Shown: piece after piece, positions 26,543 to 35,030 of the stretch | Numbering within the stretch: the first letter of the stretch is position 1 | Layout: each line of letters starts with the position of its first letter | The notes under the pieces: model-generated | The model's database searches: none | What the model was told of the DNA's origin: nothing | Seen by the model: only the letters and a program-made list of their open reading frames with translations | Translations under genes and position numbers: made by a program | From: an uncultured Prevotellaceae bacterium | GTDB taxonomy: Bacteria > Bacteroidota > Bacteroidia > Bacteroidales > Bacteroidaceae | Length of the DNA: 64,000 nucleotides | Direction of reading: 5' to 3' | Assembly (NCBI GenBank): GCA_902764705.1 | Contig: CACWWZ010000008.1 | Span: forward strand, 1 to 64,000

Positions 26543-28693
26543 ATGAACTACAAAATCTTAACAGCCACATTGTTGTGCTGTCTTTTTACTACTGTTACGA
26601 AAGCTCAGGAGCCCTATTGGATTCAAACATTTGAAGACACCATTCCTGCGAGCAAAGATACTGAAACAGCCCTAAAGTATCAGATAGAAGGACAAGGCGA
26701 ATGGATTTTCTACAAATCGTTCAAGGGTACTAACACCTCGTACATCAAGGACGGCTCTAAGGGCTGTCTGCGCATTCCCAAGAGCAAGAATGCCTATGTG
26801 GTAACTCCCGTTGTTGACAAAGGGGTAGGCAGAATTACTTTCGACGAAGGCCGCTCCAAGCGGAGCCTGCTCGTCTACGCTTCGACAGATGAAGGGAAGA
26901 CCTGGACGTTGGTGAAAGAGTTTAATAAGTCGACGACTGCCAATAATATTGTCAGCATCAACGACGCAAACGTGAATCGTGTCAAACTGGAAAAGCAGGA
27001 TTCTTCTGGCGACTGCGACGTCGACAACCTGACACTCTATCCCTACGACCCCAACATCACAGGAGGTGGCGACAACCCCACAGTGGATAATGGCGTCGTG
27101 GAGACCTTCTGGTGTTCGCCAGAAGGCAGTGACGACAGTGGTGACGGAACGCAGGAAAAACCCTTCTACTCCCTTCAGAAAGCAGTCGATTTAGCGGGTC
27201 CTGCTGACACCATTCTGATGCTCGCAGGCACCTATCTGTATGATGCCCGCGTAAACATTCCTAACTGTGGTAGTGCCGACAAGCACATTACCCTGAAGTG
27301 CCCCAACGGACGGGCTGTGCTCGATTTCTCGAAGATGCCTTACCACAAACATTCCGACAATCCCCAGCAGGGCATTCGCCTGACGGGTTCCTATTGGCAT
27401 TTCTACCATATTGACATCTGCAACGCCTCTGACAACGGCCTGCTTATAGAACGTGAGTCAACACAAGGATATCCTGATTATCAGGCACACGACAATCTCA
27501 TCGAGCAATGCGACTTCTATAAGAATGGAGACACGGGTTTACAGATGAAGAATGCGGCTTCGTTCAACTATGTCGTCAACTGCGACTCCTATCTGAACTG
27601 CGACGAAGGTCAGGGCGACGCCGATGGCTTTGCCCCCAAGATCTCCGTAGGCGACGGCAACTACTTCTATGGCTGTAGGGCTTGGTTGAATAGCGACGAC
27701 GGGTGGGATGTGTTCTACAAGAAGGATAGCGGACAGGCAGACAACGTCAGCGTTATTCTTGAAAACTGCATTTCTTACAAGAACGGTTTTCTGGACGAGA
27801 ACACCATTGCTGAAGACGGAAACGGAAATGGCTTCAAGATGGGTTCTAACCAAGGTGCTATGAATATGTTTATGAACCGTTGTGTGGCCCTTTGCAACAA
27901 GGCTAAAGGCTTCGACCAAAACCACAATGCAGGAGACATCATTATGAACAACTGTACAGGAATGACCTTGACCAGCATCGACTCTAAGACCTATTCCTAT
28001 CGCATCTACGAAGAGATTGCCACTGGTCACGAAGTGAGGCTGACCAACTGCATAGCTATCAACGACAATGACGCTACCGACAAACGCGACAAGCAGGGAA
28101 ACGTCAAGCCCTCAGAACACGGAAAGTATGGCCAGTACGGGCGCTTTGAGGTGGACGAGACGCTGGACGGAATGCACATCACAACCTGTGAATTCCAAAA
28201 GGCCGACCCCACGCAATTCCTCAACGTTAGCAACCACGCCGACGTGATGGCTCCTCGCGACGAAAACGGCGAAATCCCCTACTCCACCTTTGCACGTTTA
28301 GTAGAAGGCTCCAGCCTCATCGACAAAGGTACGCTGATTGACGCCACCACTTATCGCGGCATCAGTGTGGCAGACATCAGCTACAACGGCAGCGCACCTG
28401 ATCTGGGAGCCTACGAATCAAACTATGGCGCCAGCAGCATTGGAGCCATCAAGCAAACGTCCCAAGGCACACTGCACCTGCGCCAGACGGAAAGCGGACT
28501 CGTCATTCTGATGCTCGACGCAGCACCAACGGCAGATGCCTATCAGGTTTCGTTCTTCGACTTATCGGGCAGATGGTTAGGGCAACACACCTTTGTGGGC
28601 AACTGCACGACGCTGCGACTCCCCCACTCCACCAGCATCATCAGCGTCAAGGGCAACAACTACCACGCCACAGCAAAGGTTGCTGGCAGATAA
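26543..28693 (+). CDS. Secreted PL9-like pectate lyase (right-handed beta-helix)
   Basis: The protein of about 716 residues has a signal peptide (to TKAQ, about residue 22), an N-terminal beta-sandwich (about 25-175) and a parallel beta-helix. The helix contains DADGFAPKISVGDGNYFYGCRAWLNSDDGWDVF, the PL9 calcium and catalytic region with candidate base Lys in DGFAPK and calcium ligands in DDGWD. It should cleave pectate by beta-elimination. The last ~75 residues (VSFFDLSGRWLGQH) resemble a type IX sorting domain. The start at 26543 gives a proper signal peptide; an upstream frame start lies inside the promoter. Confidence 0.85.
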   Translation: MNYKILTATLLCCLFTTVTKAQEPYWIQTFEDTIPASKDTETALKYQIEGQGEWIFYKSFKGTNTSYIKDGSKGCLRIPKSKNAYVVTPVVDKGVGRITFDEGRSKRSLLVYASTDEGKTWTLVKEFNKSTTANNIVSINDANVNRVKLEKQDSSGDCDVDNLTLYPYDPNITGGGDNPTVDNGVVETFWCSPEGSDDSGDGTQEKPFYSLQKAVDLAGPADTILMLAGTYLYDARVNIPNCGSADKHITLKCPNGRAVLDFSKMPYHKHSDNPQQGIRLTGSYWHFYHIDICNASDNGLLIERESTQGYPDYQAHDNLIEQCDFYKNGDTGLQMKNAASFNYVVNCDSYLNCDEGQGDADGFAPKISVGDGNYFYGCRAWLNSDDGWDVFYKKDSGQADNVSVILENCISYKNGFLDENTIAEDGNGNGFKMGSNQGAMNMFMNRCVALCNKAKGFDQNHNAGDIIMNNCTGMTLTSIDSKTYSYRIYEEIATGHEVRLTNCIAINDNDATDKRDKQGNVKPSEHGKYGQYGRFEVDETLDGMHITTCEFQKADPTQFLNVSNHADVMAPRDENGEIPYSTFARLVEGSSLIDKGTLIDATTYRGISVADISYNGSAPDLGAYESNYGASSIGAIKQTSQGTLHLRQTESGLVILMLDAAPTADAYQVSFFDLSGRWLGQHTFVGNCTTLRLPHSTSIISVKGNNYHATAKVAGR

Positions 28694-28722
28694 GAAAAAT
28701 GAAAAAATGAAAGAATGAAAAT

Positions 28723-28757
28723 AAAGGGTAGCACATTTGAGCGCTACCCTTTATCAT
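28723..28757. terminator. Bidirectional terminator between convergent genes
   Basis: Stem AAAGGGTAGC/GCTACCCTTT (28723-28732/28743-28752) with A-rich and T-rich flanks, between the PL9-like gene and the 28775 gene. Confidence 0.8.
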
Positions 28758-28774
28758 TTCTATCATTCTAACGA

Positions 28775-30055
28775 TTACTTCTGAATCGTCTTCTTGCCGT
28801 TCTTGATAACCAAGCCCTTATAACTGTCTGTTACCATCTGGCCTGCTACGTTGTAAACGGCACCGCTGTTCAACTGGTCAGCTGTAATGTTGTTGATGCC
28901 AGTTTTACCGTTGAGGCTAACAATCTTGCCACCCTTAGCAATTTCGAGAGTTGTCGTTTCACCCTTTACATACTTCTGAAGTTTGCCCTGAACGATCACT
29001 TCATCGTTCTCCTTCAGATAATCCTCAGATTCCATCTTCTCGCCATTGAGACCATAAATCTGATATGCATAGATAGTCTCAGTACCGCCCTTGGTGTCAG
29101 CCATGTAGAACTTGGCATTGCCATAAAATGTTCCGTCATTCTTCTTGTCAATAGCTGGCGTACCAACTACGAAGCCCTTTATCTGATATTCTTTATCAGA
29201 GTAGCCATTGTCTGCAAGGGCACCAGCAATCTCCAAAGCCTTTGCTACGGTAATCTGCTCAATCTGCTCTTCACCGCCGCCGCCACCTTGGGCTTCCTTA
29301 ACAGTCAGCGTGTACTGTGCGTGACCAGCTTCAAACTCAGCTGTCTCCTCAGACGAAGCAGTAATAACTGTTGTACCTGCAGTAACGAGGGTGATAGTGC
29401 CGTCAGCAGCAATTGTGGCAACACTCGTCTCTGAGCTGTTGTAAGTAACTGCAAGATTGTTCTCGTTAGACAGAGTTGGGAAGATGTTGTCATCAGCACC
29501 AATGGTTACAGTTCTTGCTGATGTTCCCCAAGAGAGACCTGCTGGCTTCTTACCCTCACCCTGGAACAACTTGATATTATCAAGACGTGCATTGGCAGAT
29601 GTTGAATTATTGAATTTAATAGTCAGTGTACCACTTGCACCAGAAATAGCATAAACATAGTCATTTCCAGAACCCGTGTTTTCACCAATAGTACCACCCG
29701 TAACCTCAACAGGAATATTCTTATTACACTTGAAAGACAACGTCATGTCGCCGCTCTTTCCACCAAGGGCTACAGTAGCAGTGAACGAACCACCATTCTT
29801 GGCTACCAACAATTCAGGAGCCTCACCACCAGCCAAGTTTTCATTGTAAATAGTGGTTCCACTCTTAAATGTACCATCATCTTTTAATACAGTACCAGTA
29901 AAAGTGTAATTGGGGTTTACACCATCAAGCACACCTTTAACTTGTTCTGTCCATCCCGTCCAGTTCTCCTGCCAAATTACGTTTTCGGCCATAGCATTGC
30001 CGAAACCCATTACAGCCAACAAGGCTACTAACGAATAGCGTAAAATTTGTTTCAT
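28775..30055 (-). CDS. Secreted modular surface protein (Ig-like BIG_2 plus OB-like domain)
   Basis: Starting at 30055 (MKQILRYSLVALLAVMG, as in its paralogue) the protein has 426 residues. A signal peptide ends at about 23 (NAMA). Then come a beta-sandwich of jelly-roll type (about 25-165), a BIG_2-like Ig domain (about 170-255), a Gly-rich linker (GGGGEEQ) and an OB-like domain (YQIKGFVVGTPAI...VIVQGKLQKY). It ends with the tail VYNVAGQMVTDSYKGLVIKNGKK, a short type IX sorting-like motif. No catalytic motif is seen; binding or adhesion is inferred. Confidence 0.8.
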   Translation of the reverse strand: MKQILRYSLVALLAVMGFGNAMAENVIWQENWTGWTEQVKGVLDGVNPNYTFTGTVLKDDGTFKSGTTIYNENLAGGEAPELLVAKNGGSFTATVALGGKSGDMTLSFKCNKNIPVEVTGGTIGENTGSGNDYVYAISGASGTLTIKFNNSTSANARLDNIKLFQGEGKKPAGLSWGTSARTVTIGADDNIFPTLSNENNLAVTYNSSETSVATIAADGTITLVTAGTTVITASSEETAEFEAGHAQYTLTVKEAQGGGGGEEQIEQITVAKALEIAGALADNGYSDKEYQIKGFVVGTPAIDKKNDGTFYGNAKFYMADTKGGTETIYAYQIYGLNGEKMESEDYLKENDEVIVQGKLQKYVKGETTTLEIAKGGKIVSLNGKTGINNITADQLNSGAVYNVAGQMVTDSYKGLVIKNGKKTIQK

Positions 30056-30102
30056 AAGCATTTTTGTTTTGTTAGTTAATAATAAATTAATGATTTGTGC
30101 TG

Positions 30103-30134
30103 CAAAGTTATGAAAAAAGAGCGAAACTTCCAAA
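30103..30134 (-). promoter_or_regulatory. Promoter of the 28775 gene, inside the preceding terminator
   Basis: TTTG (30134-30131), a 20-bp spacer and TAACTTTG (30110-30103). The TTTG lies at the loop of the terminator hairpin of the upstream gene. Confidence 0.7.
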
Positions 30135-30145
30135 AGTTCCGCCCT
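30111..30145 (-). terminator. Terminator after the 30170 gene
   Basis: On the minus strand GCGGAACTT (30142-30134) pairs with AAGTTTCGC (30129-30121), followed by TCTTTTTT. Confidence 0.75.
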
Positions 30146-30169
30146 TTTTATTAATAAATTATTAATTGA

Positions 30170-31933
30170 TTACTTTTGAATCATCTTTTTGCCGTTCTTA
30201 ATGACCAGACCCTTGTAGCTCGATGTTACCATCTGGCCTGCTACGTTGTAAACAGCGCCATTCAGTTCAATGGTCTTAGCGGTGTTGATGCCTGTTGCTG
30301 CAGAAACGTTAGCATCTACTGCCTTTGTTTCCTCGTTGAAGGTAACTGTAACGGTAGAAGCATCTTGAGCAACATTCAGCTTATAATTATCACCGCCAGG
30401 ATAAGAAATGTCCCAAGCATGATCTGCACGTACCTTAAACTCATAGTCACCCTTGGCAACATTCTCAACAACAGCTTTGTAAAGACCATCTGCATCCTTT
30501 GTCATCTCAACGTCATCATCCCAACCTCCCACAAGGGTTCCAACAACGCCCCAAGTATGTGTTACAGGACCAGCAGAGCCTGTCTTCTCTGTCACACAAG
30601 CCACTTCCTTAGTGTTTGCATTGAAAGTAATCGTTGCCTTATATTTTCCTGTTTCGTTCACATTTACAACATAGTTAGAGCTGGGATATTCCTCGCCCCA
30701 AGCATGGTTCTTCACAACCTTGAATTCATAATTTGTATCTTTCTCCAGCGTGATATCCTCCTTCACATAAGTAAAGATGACACCATCTGTCGTAGTCATA
30801 TCAGCACTTTCGTCAGAAGGATCCCACGACTTGTTAACTAGAGGAAGAGTACCTGCTACTGTCCAAGTATCTGTGGTTGGAGTTGGTTCATTGATAGAGA
30901 AAATATAGCCATCAACAACCTCAGGAGTCACAACTTCATCTTTCACATACTTCTTAAGCTTGCCCAAAACGGCTACCTGATCACCAACTTTGATGATTTC
31001 TCCGTCGGTAATACTCTCATTGTGGGGGCCATTAACACGGAAAACGGTCAGACCGGTAGTGGCATCCTTGCTATCAGCAATAACGAAGGTTGCATTGCCA
31101 TACTGAGTATTTATCTCTGTGACACTGATAACAAAACCTTTCACTTTATAAACATCGGCTGACGTCGCACCGTCTGCAAGACCATTGACCAACTCAAGAG
31201 CGCTAGCAACGCTGGTTTCATCAAGTTCTACTATGGTATAGGTAGCACCTACGATGCTGCTGGTCTGGCCATTCTTCACTGCCATAGCCTTGATAGTGGT
31301 GGTCCTTGAAATAGTCAAAGGAGTACCATCATAGAATACGCCTGAGTAGTTTTCATCATCGGTATATTCTGGATCCTGGCCTGCAGGAATCGTATACAGA
31401 ATCCTAGCACCTTCTGTTTCGCAAGACAATGCTACAGTCACTGGCTCATAGAAGCTACCACCGGCAATACTGAACTTAGGAGGTAGAACGGAAATGGTAG
31501 ATCCATCAACTGTTGCCTCTATTTTCTGAACTCTCCAATGTCCGCTTCCTGTAGGACGTGTAAATACAACTGAAGCTGCTGAACCTGTCCACTCACCAGT
31601 CTCTGCATCATATGTACCACCATCAACTACAGTACCATCAGTAGGTTTATTCGCCCCATCGTACGTAATAACTAATTTGGTAAGAGTACCACTTTTAGCA
31701 GCAATTGTCATAGTACCACCACCATAGACACGGATAGCAGAACCTGTGGTGTAATACTTACCATTGTTACCACCACCTCCAAAGGTCACTGTGAAATCGC
31801 CTCCATCAAACGGGTCAGCATACTGAACAGCATTCTCAAGGCCCAACTCACCAAAAACAATTGTTCCAGCATAAACCTGCCCAACTACCATAGCCAAAAG
31901 GGCTACTAATGAATAGCGTAAAATTTGTTTCAT
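30170..31933 (-). CDS. Secreted modular surface protein with X25/SusF-like starch-binding modules
   Basis: This 587-residue protein has the same leader as its neighbour (MKQILRYSLVALLAM). In order it has a jelly-roll-like domain (about 25-150), a chitobiase-C-like Ig domain (ILYTIPAGQDPEY...TTTIKAMAVKNGQ), an OB-like domain (VYKVKGFVISVTE...VAVLGKLKKYVKDE) and two related beta-sandwich modules of the pullulanase X25/SusF type. The last are recognisable by WTVAGTLPLVNKSWD and WGVVGTLVGGWDDD, each followed by YEFKV...HAW. The end VYNVAGQMVTSSYKGLVIKNGKK is the sorting-like tail. Starch or maltooligosaccharide binding is inferred from the modules. Confidence 0.82.
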   Translation of the reverse strand: MKQILRYSLVALLAMVVGQVYAGTIVFGELGLENAVQYADPFDGGDFTVTFGGGGNNGKYYTTGSAIRVYGGGTMTIAAKSGTLTKLVITYDGANKPTDGTVVDGGTYDAETGEWTGSAASVVFTRPTGSGHWRVQKIEATVDGSTISVLPPKFSIAGGSFYEPVTVALSCETEGARILYTIPAGQDPEYTDDENYSGVFYDGTPLTISRTTTIKAMAVKNGQTSSIVGATYTIVELDETSVASALELVNGLADGATSADVYKVKGFVISVTEINTQYGNATFVIADSKDATTGLTVFRVNGPHNESITDGEIIKVGDQVAVLGKLKKYVKDEVVTPEVVDGYIFSINEPTPTTDTWTVAGTLPLVNKSWDPSDESADMTTTDGVIFTYVKEDITLEKDTNYEFKVVKNHAWGEEYPSSNYVVNVNETGKYKATITFNANTKEVACVTEKTGSAGPVTHTWGVVGTLVGGWDDDVEMTKDADGLYKAVVENVAKGDYEFKVRADHAWDISYPGGDNYKLNVAQDASTVTVTFNEETKAVDANVSAATGINTAKTIELNGAVYNVAGQMVTSSYKGLVIKNGKKMIQK

Positions 31934-31977
31934 AAGCGTTTTATGTTTTAGTTAATAATAAATTGAGATTTATGCTG

Positions 31978-32009
31978 CAAAGATAAGAAAAAAAATCGAA
32001 CTGGCCAAA
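31978..32009 (-). promoter_or_regulatory. Promoter of the 30170 gene
   Basis: TTTG (32009-32006), exactly 20 bp, TATCTTTG (31985-31978): a consensus Bacteroidota promoter with a leader of about 40 bases. Confidence 0.75.
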
Positions 32010-32249
32010 TATCAGCCCGATTTTTTTATAAACTTACCAGAAAAAACTTTAGATGTAATTTCGGTTTTTTAGCGATAGCCTGATTTTTCCCTCTTTCACT
32101 TTCTATCTCTCTCCTTTTCTGCTTTATTCTTTATAGGGGTATGGGGGAAGCTTTCTTTTTTCTCTTTTCGGGCGTTCATTTTTGAATCATTTTTTGAAGG
32201 AAAACGTAATTTGCATCGCAGATTTTGCTTTTCCCCTGTATGAGGCTCC

Positions 32250-32380
32250 GGAGTCTGCACGTGTTACCTCGGGACTCTGCACGTGTACCCTCCCGAGCCT
32301 GCACGTGCAAGCTCTAGTGACGTTGATTTCGTCGGACGGAAATTATTTTTCGTCGGACGAAAAAAATTACTTCGGACGAA
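32250..32380. repeat. Two consecutive triple repeats (CACGTG units, then TCGGACG units)
   Basis: CTGCACGTG recurs at 32255, 32277 and 32299, exactly 22 bp apart. It is followed by TCGGACG cores at 32332, 32353 and 32372 (21 and 19 bp apart), the first two inside CGTCGGACG. The rest of the gap 31934-32498 is T-rich and shows no gene. The block lies 70-200 bp upstream of the M6 protease promoter. Confidence 0.8.
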
Positions 32381-32426
32381 AATTGGGAAATAACCTAAGG
32401 TTATTTGAAAATAAAACGCTATTTGT

Positions 32427-32457
32427 TTTGTTCTTAGCTTATTTTTTATTAAATTTG
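32427..32457 (+). promoter_or_regulatory. Promoter of the secreted protease/nuclease cluster
   Basis: TTTG (32427-32430), a 19-bp spacer and TAAATTTG (32450-32457), ending 41 bp before the first ATG. Confidence 0.75.
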
Positions 32458-32498
32458 CAGGCAGAAAGATAACAAAAACTATTAAAACTAAAAATAAT

Positions 32499-34754
32499 AT
32501 GATTATGAAGGGACTGTTTTCTAAATGTAAATGGCGCGGAACAGCGCTTGTTGCACTGCTGTTGCTGGCTGTGACAGCATCGGCTGTGCCTGCTAAGCCA
32601 GGCTTGACACGACAGTTAACCCTCATCAACGGAACTACGGTGACGGCAACGCTGGTGGGCGACGAATACGGACACTTCTGGAAGGGTGTCGACGGCAAGA
32701 GTTACCAAGCGGTAGCGGGTACTGGAATCTATCAGGAAGTGAACGGCCAAGAGATTATCAAGAAGGCCAAGCAACGCCGTACACAGGCCAACAGTCGCCG
32801 GGCACAGCGCCTGGCTTCACATCGTGTTGGCGAAATCAAACCCGTTATGGGTGAAAAGAAGGGGCTTATCATCCTTGTCAATTTCCAGGATGTGGAGTTC
32901 CAGCCGGAGAACGACAAGGCTTTCTACGAACGCATCGCCAATGAAAAGAACTTTAAATACGGCAAATTCCAAGGCTCGATGTACGACTACTTCTTAGCGC
33001 AGAGTGAAAAGAAGTTCGAGCTGACGTTCGACGTCGTTGGTCCTGTGACTGTCAGCAGAGAACAAGCATATTATGGTGAAAACAAGGATGAGAGAGGAAG
33101 CGACAAGCACCCTGCAGAGATGGTGATAGAGGCACTAACGCTTGCTGACCCGTATGTGAACTACGCAGACTACGTCTGGAAAGAGGGTGGAACAGAGGTG
33201 GATCAGGTCTATGTGGTCTATGCCGACAAGGGCGAGGCCGACGGCGGTCCTGATTACACCATCTGGCCGCACGAGTGGACTTTAGGTTCGGCGAATTATT
33301 TTGGCGACGGGGCTGGCCCGCAAACGCTTGACGGTGTGAAGATTGATACATACGCCTGCGGTGGCGAGCTGATGGGTACCATGGATGTTCCAACCATCAA
33401 CGGCATCGGCACTATGTGTCATGAGTTTGCCCACTGTCTGGGTTATCCTGACTTCTACGACACCGACTACAGCGGTGGACAGGGAATGGGCTACTGGGAT
33501 TTGATGGATGGCGGCTCGTATAACAATGGTGGCTACCTGCCGGCCGGCTTTACCAGCTATGAGCGATGGATAGCTGGATGGAAGACACCCACTGAGCTGA
33601 CATCTACCCAGAGCATCAGCAACATGAAGGCGCTGCAAGACGAAGGCAGTGATACCTATATCATTTACAATAAACTTAACAGCAACGAATACTACCTGCT
33701 GGAGAACCGTCAGAAGGTGGGCTGGGATGCTGCTCTGCCTGGCGCAGGACTGCTCATCCTACATGTAGACTACGATGCAACTGTCTGGGCGTACAACCAG
33801 CCCAACGATGACCCTGCGCACCAGCGTCTGACATGGGTTCCTGCCAACAATAATTATAAGTATGAAGAAGGCGGCGCATATCCATACAAGTCGAACAATG
33901 CATTAGGACGGAATACCACGCCTGCGGCAACGCTCTACAATAAGAACTGGGACAACTCTTTCTATCTGGATTGCAGCATTGAGAACATCACACAGAACGA
34001 AGGAGGTTCCGTCTCGTTCGACTATGTGCTCAGCGAGGAGTCCATTACACTCAATAACGACGACGCTGAGAACTCAAGCATCATCTCGTTTGCCAACTCA
34101 GAGATAATCGACGTCTATCTAGATGGCCGCACACTGAAGAAGAATGGCGAATGGAACACCATCTGTCTGCCGTTCGACGTGACGCTGGCAGGCAGTGTGC
34201 TCGACGGTGCTACGGCCAAGACGCTGACGAATGCCACGATGGTGGGTTCGCACGTCACGCTGACCTTCGGCGACGCTGTGACAAAGCTGGAAGCCGGAGT
34301 GCCCTACATCATCAAGTGGGACAGCGGTGAAGACATTGTGAACCCCCTTTTTAGTGGTGTTATCATCAAGGAGAGCACCAAGGAAGAGCGCACCATCACA
34401 AAGGCTGGCGGCAACGTGAAGTTCATCGGATACTTCGACGCATTCGACATTGCTGCTGGAAATGACGACATCTATTATATGACTGCCGGCAACAAACTGG
34501 CGCACACAGGCATTGACCGCACTCTGAAAGCTTGCCGTGCCTACTTCCAGTTCTCAGAAACCGCTGTAGCTGCTTCAGAATTGGATGTGGAGCTTGACTT
34601 CGGTAATGACATAAACGGAAACACAACGGGCATAAGCAGCCTCACCTCCTCTCCAAAGAGCGAAGGAATTGTCTACAACCTCGCTGGCCAGCGCGTAACC
34701 AACCCCACCAAGGGTCTCTATATTGTGAATGGTAAGAAGTATATGGTAAAATAA
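32499..34754 (+). CDS. Secreted M6-family metalloprotease
   Basis: The 751-residue protein (a start at 32505 is equally possible) has a signal peptide, an N-terminal propeptide-like region (about 30-110) and a catalytic domain with the zinc motif MCHEFAHCLGYPDFYD (first His about 308) followed by GYWDLMDGGSYN, the M6 Met-turn region. A beta-rich C-terminal part (about 530-720) ends in IVYNLAGQRVTNPTKGLYIVNGKK, a type IX sorting-like tail. It is an extracellular endopeptidase of the immune-inhibitor-A clan. It opens a plus-strand cluster with a small peptide, a surface protein and two nucleases. Confidence 0.9.
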   Translation: MIMKGLFSKCKWRGTALVALLLLAVTASAVPAKPGLTRQLTLINGTTVTATLVGDEYGHFWKGVDGKSYQAVAGTGIYQEVNGQEIIKKAKQRRTQANSRRAQRLASHRVGEIKPVMGEKKGLIILVNFQDVEFQPENDKAFYERIANEKNFKYGKFQGSMYDYFLAQSEKKFELTFDVVGPVTVSREQAYYGENKDERGSDKHPAEMVIEALTLADPYVNYADYVWKEGGTEVDQVYVVYADKGEADGGPDYTIWPHEWTLGSANYFGDGAGPQTLDGVKIDTYACGGELMGTMDVPTINGIGTMCHEFAHCLGYPDFYDTDYSGGQGMGYWDLMDGGSYNNGGYLPAGFTSYERWIAGWKTPTELTSTQSISNMKALQDEGSDTYIIYNKLNSNEYYLLENRQKVGWDAALPGAGLLILHVDYDATVWAYNQPNDDPAHQRLTWVPANNNYKYEEGGAYPYKSNNALGRNTTPAATLYNKNWDNSFYLDCSIENITQNEGGSVSFDYVLSEESITLNNDDAENSSIISFANSEIIDVYLDGRTLKKNGEWNTICLPFDVTLAGSVLDGATAKTLTNATMVGSHVTLTFGDAVTKLEAGVPYIIKWDSGEDIVNPLFSGVIIKESTKEERTITKAGGNVKFIGYFDAFDIAAGNDDIYYMTAGNKLAHTGIDRTLKACRAYFQFSETAVAASELDVELDFGNDINGNTTGISSLTSSPKSEGIVYNLAGQRVTNPTKGLYIVNGKKYMVK

Positions 34755-34817
34755 GGGTCGGCCAAAGGCTTTTGTAAGATTTTGAGCGAAGCGACCAAAA
34801 CAAATAAAAGAAGAATT

Positions 34818-35000
34818 ATGAAAAAGATATATATGACTCCGGAAATGGAGATTGTTGAGATGAAGGTCCAACAGCTATTGGCCTTTAGCGGTGGTGCCGA
34901 CAGTGAAGGCCTCAACGTCGATCCTAATCCCGATGATTTGAGCGACGACAATCTGGCTCCCCTACTCTCGGGTGACCCATTGTCGTTCTTCTTGCAGTAA
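34818..35000 (+). CDS. Small MKKxYMxP-type protein
   Basis: This 60-residue acidic protein begins MKKIYMTPEMEIVEMKVQQLLA and then turns into a Gly/Asp/Pro-rich tail. It has no signal peptide or membrane segment. Short proteins of this pattern (MKK-Y-x-x-P, then a Q-x-L-L-A-x-S core) are common but uncharacterised in Prevotella and Bacteroides. A paralogous sequence forms the N-terminus of the nuclease at 37053. The start at 34818 is chosen because it matches that paralogue. Function unknown; a precursor peptide or a partner of the cluster's secreted proteins are possibilities. Confidence 0.75.
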   Translation: MKKIYMTPEMEIVEMKVQQLLAFSGGADSEGLNVDPNPDDLSDDNLAPLLSGDPLSFFLQ

Positions 35001-35030
35001 TCATGAACTACGAAACTAAACTATAAGCGT

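Noticed and set aside
32250..32380. CRISPR array
   Set aside because: Only three short units per block, no long identical repeats with unique spacers of ~30 bp, and no cas genes in the window.
32182..32472. 96-residue frame in the gap before the M6 protease
   Set aside because: It reads through the two triple-repeat blocks and the promoter, has no usable start context and no motif.
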